Assembly: GCF_001642475.1 (NCBI RefSeq)
Contig: NW_019173993.1
Span: 123,422 to 187,421, forward strand
Direction: 5' to 3'
DNA length: 64,000 bases
Source: Fonsecaea monophora
Taxonomy: Eukaryota > Ascomycota > Eurotiomycetes > Chaetothyriales > Herpotrichiellaceae
Shown: positions 24,251-33,349 of the stretch, piece after piece
Numbering within the stretch: position 1 is the first letter of the stretch
Layout of the letters: every line of letters begins with the position of its first letter
Program-made: the position numbers and the translations under genes
The notes under the pieces: model-generated
What the model saw: only the letters and a program-made list of their open reading frames with translations
Databases searched by the model: none
What the model was told of the DNA's origin: nothing

Positions 24251-24694
24251 GTTGACCAAAAGCATCAGGAGTTGCAGCCTCAAATCTGCTCGAAAGAAGT
24301 GATTGTAAAATGAGGACTATCTACATGCAAACCGTGCTGTAGATGCGCTCAGCCTACGTGACCTGTGGTCGGATCCTCCAGCTTCCGGTAACATATTTCC
24401 GGGTACCGAACACCGGGTTGCCCATCGGTCTCGGGCAGCTCTATGCAGGGCTTTTGAAGTCTGGAATAAATCTAGGTTAGCACAAAAGGGCCGACATGTT
24501 GCACCCGATTTTTTGACAGTTCACAGAATCCGAACGCTGTCCAGCGGGGGAAGAGGCTACAGTACTTCAGTGGTGAACAACTACCTGCCGTACAGTTCGA
24601 AACACGCACGAGCTTTTTTACTATCGTCAGGTGCTGACTGTCTCTTAACAAATCTGGAAACTCACTGGTCCCATATTTTTCAATCCTGTTTATC
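24251..24694. promoter_or_regulatory. Divergent promoter, FAD hydroxylase 2 / VOC dioxygenase-like gene
   Basis: A 444-bp gap. Between 24365 and 24440 it has several CGG and CCG triplets, including the palindrome CCGGGTACCG and CGG-N12-CCG and CGG-N10-CCG pairs. These are candidate Zn2Cys6 sites by motif only. Confidence 0.4.
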
Positions 24695-25261
24695 ATGGGT
24701 CACATCGAGGTCAAAAGCCCGTCCTCGCTGGCGCACGTGGTGTTGCGTACACCAAATTTCAAGGCCATGAACGACTACTATAAAACATTCCTCGGCGCCA
24801 AGGCATCGTACGAGAACGAGATTCTTTCATTCTTGACATACGATGAGGAACACCACCGCGTCGCGATTGTCGCCGTCCCCGGTACTGGGCCTAAGGTGCC
24901 GAAATCGGCTGGTCTTGAGCACATTGCCTTTACCTTTAATACCCTGGATGATCTCACACTGGCCTATCGCCAGCGTAAAGAGGCTGGTATTTTGCCGTCG
25001 TGGTGTGTGAACCACGGACCGACAACTAGCATCTACTATACCGATCCCGATGGCAACATGATCGAGACTCAGGTGGACAACTTCGATACTGTCGATGAGG
25101 CCAACGCTTTTATGGCATCTAGAGCCTTTGCAGAGAATCCTATCGGCACTGACTTTGATCCCGAGGAGCTGATACGGAGATTGGAAAGTGGAGAGGATCA
25201 CCGGTCGATCAAGAAGCGCATCGAGAACGGCCCAAGAGGGTTACCAGAGTGGGCATTGTGA
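24695..25261 (+). CDS. VOC-family protein, extradiol ring-cleavage dioxygenase-like
   Basis: A single intronless frame of 188 residues with a vicinal-oxygen-chelate fold. Candidate metal ligands form a 2-His-1-Glu set: His14 (LAHVVLRT), His76 (GLEHIAF) and Glu124 (NMIETQVDN). His107 and Tyr114/115 (NHGPTTSIYYTDPDG) lie about 17 and 10 residues before the Glu, close to the spacing of the catalytic second-shell His and Tyr in type I extradiol dioxygenases such as BphC. This supports Fe(II)-dependent catechol meta-cleavage over glyoxalase function, but the protein is one VOC module plus a C-terminal tail, whereas BphC has two. It sits divergent from a phenol-hydroxylase-like gene and in the same cluster as an FAH hydrolase, the expected partners. 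Function remains inferred. Confidence 0.88.
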   Translation: MGHIEVKSPSSLAHVVLRTPNFKAMNDYYKTFLGAKASYENEILSFLTYDEEHHRVAIVAVPGTGPKVPKSAGLEHIAFTFNTLDDLTLAYRQRKEAGILPSWCVNHGPTTSIYYTDPDGNMIETQVDNFDTVDEANAFMASRAFAENPIGTDFDPEELIRRLESGEDHRSIKKRIENGPRGLPEWAL

Positions 25262-25595
25262 GCGTACAAGCCACAATATGTAGGATTGGATTTCCAGGCT
25301 GTTGAGCACAGGATAGGAGTGGCGAGCTGGGACGAGCTCGTGGAACGAACGACTACTATTGATCGGCTGCGCTGACAGAGAACCCAAGTACATAATTTCT
25401 CTTCGAAAGTTCAAGAAAGAGCTTGCACAGAGGCCTTTCCACAGCGTCTCATTTTCAACCTTATATATCCTTTTCTTTTTGGATTGCACCAGAAAATTTC
25501 AGAGTCTTTGCAGGAGTAGATTCGAAGATTGTGCATAGCCCAGAACTTTGTTGGAGTAGCCGCATTGTTTGAGGACACACATATAGCTGTGCACC
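25262..25595. terminator. Shared 3' region of convergent genes
   Basis: This 334-bp gap lies between the ends of the VOC gene and P450 2. No gene is seen; it presumably holds both transcript ends. Confidence 0.4.
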
Positions 25596-27902
25596 TCAAG
25601 CGAGTGACTGAGTCGCGAAGGACTGCTGAAAGAACGCTTCATTGTAGCTCCCATCCTCTTCCAGAAAGCTTTTTGCTTGCTTCCAAGACCGCCGGATCAG
25701 TGCAACTCGCTCTTCATCTCGACTCTCAAACACCATGCTGCTCCATGAGACAAGCCCGTCAGCCATATATTCCCAGGTATATAATTCAATCAGAATTCGA
25801 AATGGCAAACTTACTTGTAATGCACAGGGGTGACCATGAAACCTGGTGTCATGCCGTCACGGTCGATCGGAACAACATTACCCTTCTCGTCTACGGCCGG
25901 TTTCATGTTGAAGGACCACAACAAGCGAGCGACGGCCGTATACAGGCTCCTCTCAGCAACATGAATACCAGGACACATTCTCCGTCCCGCGCCAAAAGTA
26001 GTATAAGGCTTGTCGGATGTATCTGATCCGATGGGCGCGCCGACGGAGGGAAACTTATGGCCCGGCAAGTGTCGGCGGGGCTCAAAATCACGAGGATTCG
26101 TTCGATCGTTGTTGATGCTCCAGACCTGATCTCGAGGGTTAGATTGTGTTTTCACGTCTCAAGTAGGACAAGGAGATATTGCTGCATCTCACGTTGTTCA
26201 CAACTGGGACTCCCGCGGGAATTCGGTAGCCTAAGTAACTATCCTCGTTCGTTGCTGCGTGAGGTGCGCCTCCTGCGACTGTTGTCGGCATCCCTGCCGA
26301 GAGATCAGCATTACAGGTCCTCAGCATAACTTCCACATGTCGTACACCTGAAGGACTCCTTGACACACGCCATTATATAAGGCAGGTTCGGGGAGTCTTC
26401 CCAGGTAGGAAGTCTGTAACTTCCCACGACTCTATCGAGCTCCTCTTGTGCTTGCTTCTGGACCTCAGGAAACAGAACCATGGCCTGTCGAACCGTTAGT
26501 TAGGTGTTATGAAGGACGTCGAGTCACCTACCTTTACAAAGCCCATGAGGGTGCTGTAGGTGGTATCCCTGCGTTGTTGAGTCAAATTAGTCCGCCTTTG
26601 TCGCTGGGGGCTCTGGCTTACGCCGCTGCAGGCCACGCATGGCCAACCACGAAAGCAATCTGCTTGAACGTGAGAGCATCCGATTTCGCAATCTGTCCAG
26701 ATTCGGCACCTATGGTCAAGAGAAGATTTCTGGCAAAACCTGATGGGGTTTAGTCGCCGATATCGATGTTTGCCTGGTCACTGCATCACCACTCACTTGG
26801 TCTCATCTTGCCTTGATCAAGCATTTCTTGCGCCTCGCCAATCAGCTGCATCCACAGTTTCGTTTCCATTTCTTTCAGTTCCGCCGCTTCCTTCAGAAAA
26901 CCACTGATCCAGGAAGGGGCTCGGAAATAGAGCGGTTTCAAGATTGGGTACCAGTCGGCAAAAGATGTCTTCTCCATCAGGGCCGAAAATCTCTCGAGCC
27001 ACTGCTCATCTGTTAGTCAGTCTTGCCAGCTACACTCCATTGAAAAATGAGCTCACCGTGTAGAGTGCCTTGACCCTGGGGTCCTCGAGATCCGGGTATC
27101 TTTTGGCGAAAATGACCGTGGCCCCAATACTCGTGGTGTATCTCTTGAGGACAGTCCAGAAATCTTGTGGTCTGTCCAACAGCTCGTCCAACATCTGCAG
27201 ACTCTCAAACTCCTGAGCATAGTCATCAGATCAGCTCTCTAAGAATGCTCTCCAAGATTGCCCGGAAACCCACCTGGTATGGAAGATAGTTGTTAGCAGC
27301 GGTGATGTTGAGGCGGAGGTGATACATCTTGCGCATCCGGCGCCACACGTCATCGTTGCTGCCGCCGTTTATCAGTCAAGGAATGGGCCGGGACAGGGGG
27401 CGCCCACTTACGTCCTGAAGAGTAAGTTGAGGTTTTCGCCAAATTCAGCGCCGAAGTTTGACGCCTTGGCCGAGTAATTGCCACTTCTCTTTTCGAACAG
27501 GTCGCGAATCCCTTGTTCGGTATTGATCACTATCATCGTCTGTGTTCCTAACTTCACCGACATAATCGGACCATCTGAAAGAATAAGTTCACTTCGACGT
27601 CAACAAGGATTCCTGCTTGAAATTTCTTACACTGCTTTGCCCACTTTTCGAACATGAGATATGGTTTATCCGTCATTTGATGTAGATTGCCTAAGATAGG
27701 GAGTGTTGGCGGCCCTGACACCAGGAGGTTAGCATTTTGGCAGTAGTGCTGCCCAAGCAGAGCGTTGACGGTAGCGTTGAGCCTTCTTACCGGGTGGCAG
27801 ACCCTCCTCACGCATGCCTACGCGCAGCAGTCGCGCTCCCATGTACACGAGACCTACCACCAGGGCCACCGAGGGCCAAAAGAGCCCGAGAGCAAAAGTC
27901 AT
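25596..27902 (-). CDS. Cytochrome P450 monooxygenase 2 (paralogue of P450 1)
   Basis: Runs leftwards from ATG 27902 with a hydrophobic anchor (LGLFWPSVALVVGLVYMGA) and the hinge GLPPG then GPPTLPILGNLHQM, closely matching P450 1 in sequence and intron position. The K-helix ExxR is KESFR, the haem loop is FGAGRRMCPG followed by IHVAERSLYTAVARLL, and a final exon encodes ERVALIRRSWKQAK up to the stop at 25596. Multiple short introns interrupt it (donors include GTGAGATG and GTAAGT); I did not fix all of them. Both P450s share IDRD, VDE and PG motifs after the haem loop, so they probably arose by duplication and work on related intermediates. Divergent from the SDR at 28469. Confidence 0.9.
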
Positions 27903-28468
27903 CGTAGGTGGCAATGTGTTGAGTGGAAAGACGTGATTCTTGAGGCGACAACGAGGTATCGCATGGGATTCAGCACGCAAACCCTACCACCATTAACCTG
28001 GCCACATAGAATACTCGGGATACTAATCAATCTGTGCTTGGCTCTGTGCGGTTTGGCGTTCCCCATTTTCCCCATATCTAACTCCCCCACAGTTTCCCGG
28101 GCCGAACTTTCTACCGACTCCGAGAGTCCGGCCCGGTGCCCGAGTTTGACAGTAAGGCTCTTCCCCCCGCAATCTTCGACTGTCTCGTGGGTGTATTATT
28201 CATAATTCAAGTGCCTGGCAAATTAGTCCCATGTAGTCGCGCTTTGGCCTCAAAGCCAAGCTCTTCTAAATCTTAGCGAGGGCAAGTCCCATCGCCCATT
28301 CAACCCAGGTGTTCGGTTGGACGCCGGGAAAGCTCCCGGGTCGAACCCGGCCGCATGGGCGACTGTTGGCGTGATGAAGCAATCATCTCGTTCCTGCCTC
28401 GACGGAGCAGTCATCAGCGTCATATTCGTCGATACGCACTTTGTCGCTCGTTGATGACCTAGCCTATA
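27903..28468. promoter_or_regulatory. Divergent promoter, P450 2 / SDR, with long palindromes
   Basis: A 566-bp intergenic region. At about 28288-28363 there is an outer inverted repeat (TCGCCCAT ... ATGGGCGA). Inside it are CAACC...GGTTG and the nested palindromes CCGGGAAAGCTCCCGG and CCGGGTCGAACCCGG. CGG/CCG pairs at short spacing make this the strongest candidate for a cluster-specific regulator site in the window. Confidence 0.5.
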
Positions 28469-29421
28469 ATGTCTACATCTGAAAGTGACTTTGTCGCTCT
28501 CGTCACCGCCAGTTCAGCTGGACTGGGAGCTGCAGTGGCAAGGAGACTCGCGAAACTCGGGGCAAGAGTCGTTATCAACTATTGCAATAGCCGCGGAAAG
28601 GCAGACGCACTGATCGAGGAGTTGAACGCGCAATATCCAGGCTCACCCTCGAACGAAGACACGCCGGGCACCAAACAATATGTTGCCATCCAGGCTGACC
28701 TGAATAAACGGTCCGACATACAACGACTGGTGGACGAGGCCATCCAGCACATGGGAAGGCTGGACATGGTAGTGTCCAACCATGGCTGGACGACATTCAC
28801 CAACTTCATGAATCTCGACGAGAATGTCAACGAGGATGACTGGGACCACTGTTTCAGCATGAACGTCAAGTCGCCCCTGTTCCTGTTCCATGCGGCCAAA
28901 AATCATCTCGAGGCCACCTGCGGATCGTTCACCACAGTATCTTCGCTCTCTGGGATCAAGCCCGGCGGCAGCTGCCTAGTAAGCGTTTTTTCTATCATGA
29001 CTTTGCCGGTGCTGAGCTGAACACCTCCTCGGCCTACTCCGTTACTAAAGCAGCTCAAATCCATTTGGCCAAATCCCTGGCATTGATCGCTGCTCCCAAG
29101 ATCCGTGTCAACACGGTCGCGCCTAGCCTCATGCTTACGGTTTGTCACGGACACTTGACCATGAACTTTGACGCGCGCTGATTGTCGAACAAGGAATGGG
29201 GAATGAAATTTCCCACGACGATGCACGATGCTGTCCGAGAGAAAAACCCTCTCAAGATGATTATTACCTTGGAGGTGAGTCCCTGACCCTGGGCCATGCG
29301 CTGCTACTGAGGTGACCATCTTCGTCAATAGGATGTCGCAGACCATATTGTCCACCTGGCACAGAATCGGTCGATCACTGGCACCACCGAGATAATTGAC
29401 GCCGGATACTTGTTGACTTGA
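28469..29421 (+). CDS. Short-chain dehydrogenase/reductase (SDR)
   Basis: Classical SDR of about 267 residues from four exons (28469..28978, 29017..29139, 29194..29274, 29332..29421), all in frame. Cofactor motif: ALVTASSAGLGAAVARRL (TGxxxGxG variant with Ala for Gly). The NNAG motif is replaced by SNHGW. The catalytic Ser lies in VSSLSG and the catalytic pair in AYSVTKAAQIHL (YxxxK). The C-terminus TGTTEIIDAGYLLT is typical. The first intron is only 38 nt, which is short, so that junction is less sure. It would reduce or oxidise a carbonyl or alcohol, or act as a cis-dihydrodiol-type dehydrogenase; which one is not shown by sequence. Same strand as the MFS gene that follows. Confidence 0.88.
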
Positions 29422-29981
29422 ACGGACGGTGGCCCAGAAACAACGGTGTACTACAGAGCCCCCGGCGAAGCTTAGGTACATGATTAAATTGTTGATTGCC
29501 GTAGACAATAGTGATCAGCCTATTCACATGGCAAGGTCAACACATTATGCACAGGCCATGGTGCTTATCTTAATTTGCACCGTCCAGCCCGCGGCACCCC
29601 CGTCGTCTAATTAGTTCTGGCTTATAAGAAAGTAGTGTAGTGGCCACTCAGGAAAGGCCACTTTCGCCAAAAGTCGTCTAGCTCTCGAGAACACTCCCAA
29701 TGGTGACACATTCGGATGCAATGGTTATTTCGGACCGAAAGGTGGCCCGGACGCAGCCCCAGATGTCGCCCACAGCAGCATTCCCTCCCCATGGGGAGGC
29801 TGGACGAAGGTTGCCCTGCTACCGAATCCACCGAGCCACGATGACCCTTAACAGAGATGGTGAGCCAACTGACAAAATCTGGGCTGGCTCCTCGACCGTT
29901 TTATCAAGCGATATCCTCCTGGTAGAGCAACCACCCAGGAGTTCTCCTAAACTGTTGCCATACTACTCTGCTCCCATCACG
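29422..29981. promoter_or_regulatory. Intergenic region upstream of MFS transporter
   Basis: No gene is supported. It includes a short inverted repeat (GTGGCC...GGCCAC, about 29640-29664) and TTCGGACCGAAAGG with a CGG/CCG pair near 29732, both possible promoter elements. Confidence 0.35.
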
Positions 29982-31907
29982 ATGTCGCAAGGGAAAACCT
30001 CTTACAATACCTTGGTAGGGTATTCGCAGGGTCTACTGCAATGTCCGAGCGTTGACAAGTTTTTCTAGGTCGCGCTGACCGTAGCGACGGGCTCGATCTC
30101 CTATGGCTACCTCATCTCCATTGTCGGCAGCACCTTGAGCAAGCCGGACTGGTATGAGTACTTTGGACTCGTCACTTCGGGTCCAGGGCTCGACCATTCG
30201 AATGCCCTGATCGCTGCCATGCAATGTCTGTTCTACGTCGGCTCTCTGATTTGCAACCTGTTCTACCCATATGTGTCCGACCGATGGGGTCGTCGAACGC
30301 CTATTGCCGTGGGATCCATCATTACCATAATCGGTGGCGCGCTGCAGACTGGATCTGTCCATCCAGCCATGTTCATTGTAGCTCGTTTCATATCCGGCTT
30401 TGGCGCTGTCTTCTTCATGTGCGGTGTTCCTCTGTACCAGGCTGAGATTGCGCCACCCAACATGCGCGGATTCTTGGTGGGCTTGCACGGTAAGCAGGCG
30501 GCTCCTCTCAATACGGATCGACATAAGCTAAAGCATCTGTCTTAGGCGCGCAAGTCGGTACGGGAACGCTTGTGGCCCAGTGGATTGGCGTTGCCTTCTA
30601 CCATGTCAACGGTTCAGGTGGCTGGCGAGGACCGCTGGCAATCCAGTGCCTCTTTCCAGCTCTGATCCTAGGACTCATTTGGCTCCTTCCAGAAAGCCCT
30701 CGTTGGTGTGAGTCTTGTGCACCAGCAACCCGAACAGGAAGCGGGGTAATGGCTGACACCAAATAGTGTACATGAAGGGTCGCTCGGAAGATGCGTTGAA
30801 GGTGTTGATTCGACTGCATTCGAGCAAGTCGTCCGAATCACACGAGTTTGCGGACCGAGAGTACCAGATTCTTAAGGCTCAAATCGATTTTGAAACTCCT
30901 TCGAAAACGTCACTCTGGAAAATGGTGAAACAGCCGCCGCTCCGAAAACGGTTGGTCATTGGCTTTATCACCATGTTTGGCACGCAGTGTATTGGGACAC
31001 TCATCATCCTTGGTGAGTACATGGTTTGCCTGAGCTTGAATCCATCCTTCTCACTGACTATTGTCCCACAGCGTATGGTCCAGTCATCTTCGGTACTCTC
31101 GGCTATGGGCCCTTTACCATTGCACTGCTGTTTGCCGCCTGGACCGTTTTGAATCCAATCGGCAACCTCATCGGCGGCTGGCTGAACGACAAGGTTAACC
31201 GCTGTACATTGCTACGTAAGCTCGACTTTCTGATTGATGATTTCTACCGCTGACACTTGTAGTGATTGGATACTCCGGCGCAAGTGCCTGGATGATTTGT
31301 GTCGCTGTCCTGATCAAGCTGTACGCTGGCACGGCGAACAAGGCAGGCAACAGCGCCGTCGTATTCTTCATTTTCTTGGACCTTATCTGGTCGGTCAATT
31401 ATTCGTGCCGAGTTCTTCAATCTTTGCTGATCTTGTTTTCTGCAGGATCACAACATTCATCGAGGCAACTTCTTTCATCTACGTCTCCGAGATTTACCCC
31501 AGCTACATGAGATCCCAGGGAGTCTCGCTTGGAATGTCGGGGCTGTTCATGATCTCTTTGATCCTCACGGCAGTGACTCCAACGGCTCTAGCCCACATTG
31601 GTTGGCGATACTATATCGTCTTTGCGGTTCTCTCTGCCGTCATGGGTATCATCGTCGCCATTTGGTGGCCCGAGGTAATTTACAGTCCCTCTTTTTCGCC
31701 GCAGGAGACTTGAGAGTTGCGGAGACTGATCATTGCACTATCTAGACCCGTGGGTACACTCTCGAGCAGCTCGGAGCTGTCTTTGGTGATAAAGTCGTCG
31801 CGGTGGAGCAGCTTGTTCTGCCTGGAGGTTCAAAACGCAACAGCTACGAGCAGGTCGAGGAAGTGAGCGTCGATATTCCCGAGGTCGAGGCTAAGAGCGC
31901 TCATTGA
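29982..31907 (+). CDS. MFS transporter, sugar porter / quinate permease type
   Basis: Integral plasma-membrane transporter of about 507 residues. Eight exons (29982..30014, 30069..30489, 30546..30707, 30767..31012, 31072..31215, 31263..31389, 31446..31674, 31746..31907) join without a frame break. Sugar-porter signatures are clear: ATGSISYGYLISIVGS in TM1, SDRWGRRTPI after TM2, LPESPRW after TM6, a second small loop GGWLNDKVNR after TM8, and YVSEIYPSYMRSQG in the C-terminal half. Twelve hydrophobic segments can be followed. The first exon has only 11 codons; the ATG at 29982 was chosen because it splices in frame to TM1. In the cluster it most simply imports an aromatic acid or glycoside, as quinate permeases do, though export cannot be excluded. 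Confidence 0.92.
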
Positions 31908-32567
31908 GCTCGAGGGAGGACTTGGTTGCTCTACAACGAAAGGTAGAAAGTGCTCCATCGCCCACATTTACTGCAACGGACCTGAGGCAGTTCTGTACGG
32001 TGGGCAAGAATGAGTTACCGTATGAAAGTCGTATCGACCTTAAATCATGTTCGATAACGGGTTTGAGCATTTTGACTCTCCAGTGAGTCTCTAGTCGGTA
32101 GAATCTACATCTCAGGGCCGAAGAGGGTTTGCATAGTCGTGATATGAACCCGTTCTCGCACATCGTGCGCCACCACCGATAGCAGAGCATGAGAATATCG
32201 CAGAATCTCTCATTCGAACGACGGATTGAACGTACCACTAGCTCCTTTCCTAGATCTCGATGCCGGATCCGTTGTAACTGTTACCACTACCGGCTTCGGC
32301 TGCACTGTGATGGTGACAGGATATCAAGCTCCAAGACCGAGCCACGTAATTCCAACAGGGTGTAAACTAATATTCCCGGAAGATGCACAAAGATCCGAGA
32401 CGGGGAAGACTGGACCCGAAGTTGTCATGCTCGGAGAGAGAGGTATCCGGTTTGCGGGAGGTGAAATATAGACAGGTTGCCCGGTAGTCATAATATCTAC
32501 GCATTGTCAGTGAGGTTCTTTTCGAGTAGATCAGTAACTGGCACATATTATCAAGTGCCCAGCAACC
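31908..32567. other. Intergenic, no supported gene
   Basis: An 81-codon plus-strand open frame (32226-32471) has no recognised motif and is treated as chance. CGGATCCG and ACCGGCTTCGG around 32266-32300 are possible regulator half-sites for the gene at 32568. Confidence 0.4.
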
Positions 32568-33251
32568 ATGTCGGTATGGAAAGATGAAGTATGTAGCCCC
32601 TGCAGATGAGAATTGTTCGTCACATTGAGTGGCTTTGCATGGACAGTCACTGAAGTCTTTTGCAGACGACCTTGACCACCACCGATGAACTCCATGGCCA
32701 CCTCCCAGGAGGACCGTCTAAGGTTGGAACAGACAGCCGCGCTGCGCTCTGCCACGTGCTAACGAGACATACAGTATCATAATCCCGATTTAAAGCATGT
32801 CGAGGAGGAGGTGCTTCAACATTACAAAGCCTTTTCGCGCTTTTGCAATTACGAGTGCTTGGAAGATCCCCACGGCGGCAAGCGATTCTGGGAGCTCGAC
32901 GACATGATGATCTTTGATCTCATGGGATGCACGAACCGGCCGGACTTTCGCGCCCACTATGAGAAGGTCACATTGTATCTCAAAGATGCGCACGTCGCGT
33001 TCAAGGATTTGGAGATCGTCGCCGTGAGCGAGACTTTTGCGTACGCGACTGCGCTCGAAAGATATTGGGGCAAGGCAGAGGACGGCAACGATTTTGATCT
33101 GCACTTCCGCATTACAAGTTTGATGCAAAAGACAAGCAATGGCTGGCAATATATCCACGAGCATTACTCGTTTCCAGTGGACATGGCGACAAAGCTGGCC
33201 GACTTCTCTTCAGGGATCGCTGTCAACGATAGCCTCGCGCTGAAGAAATGA
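32568..33251 (+). CDS. SnoaL-like / NTF2-fold protein 2
   Basis: Three exons (32568..32588, 32666..32722, 32775..33251) give about 184 residues. The second intron ends with a perfect GCTAAC branch site and ACATACAG. The main exon begins YHNPDLKHVEEEVLQHYKAF and shows an NTF2-fold layout: a long N-terminal helix, FWELDDMMIFDLMG, then strands VTLYLKDAHVAFKDLEIVAV, FAYATALERYWG and HFRITSLMQKTSNGWQYIHE with the usual WxxxHxHxS-like end (WQYIHEHYS), typical of the SnoaL_3/DUF4440 group. The first two tiny exons are tentative; the ATG might lie elsewhere. It differs clearly from SnoaL-like protein 1. Convergent with the regulator gene, whose stop is 99 bp away. Confidence 0.78.
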
Positions 33252-33349
33252 GGGCGCAATTGAGCTGTGGTAGAAACCCAGGGCACGGGCTATATCGATC
33301 CGTATCATAGGGACCTTGTCCCGCGCATATGCCCCCGACTTGTCCACTT

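Noticed and set aside
28288..28363. Possible tRNA in the P450 2 / SDR promoter
   Set aside because: The outer stem and a D-like arm pair, but the anticodon arm and T stem compete for the same bases and the D loop lacks the usual G-G pair.
32226..32471. 81-codon plus-strand frame between MFS and SnoaL-like 2
   Set aside because: No motif or splice support; it sits where a promoter is expected.
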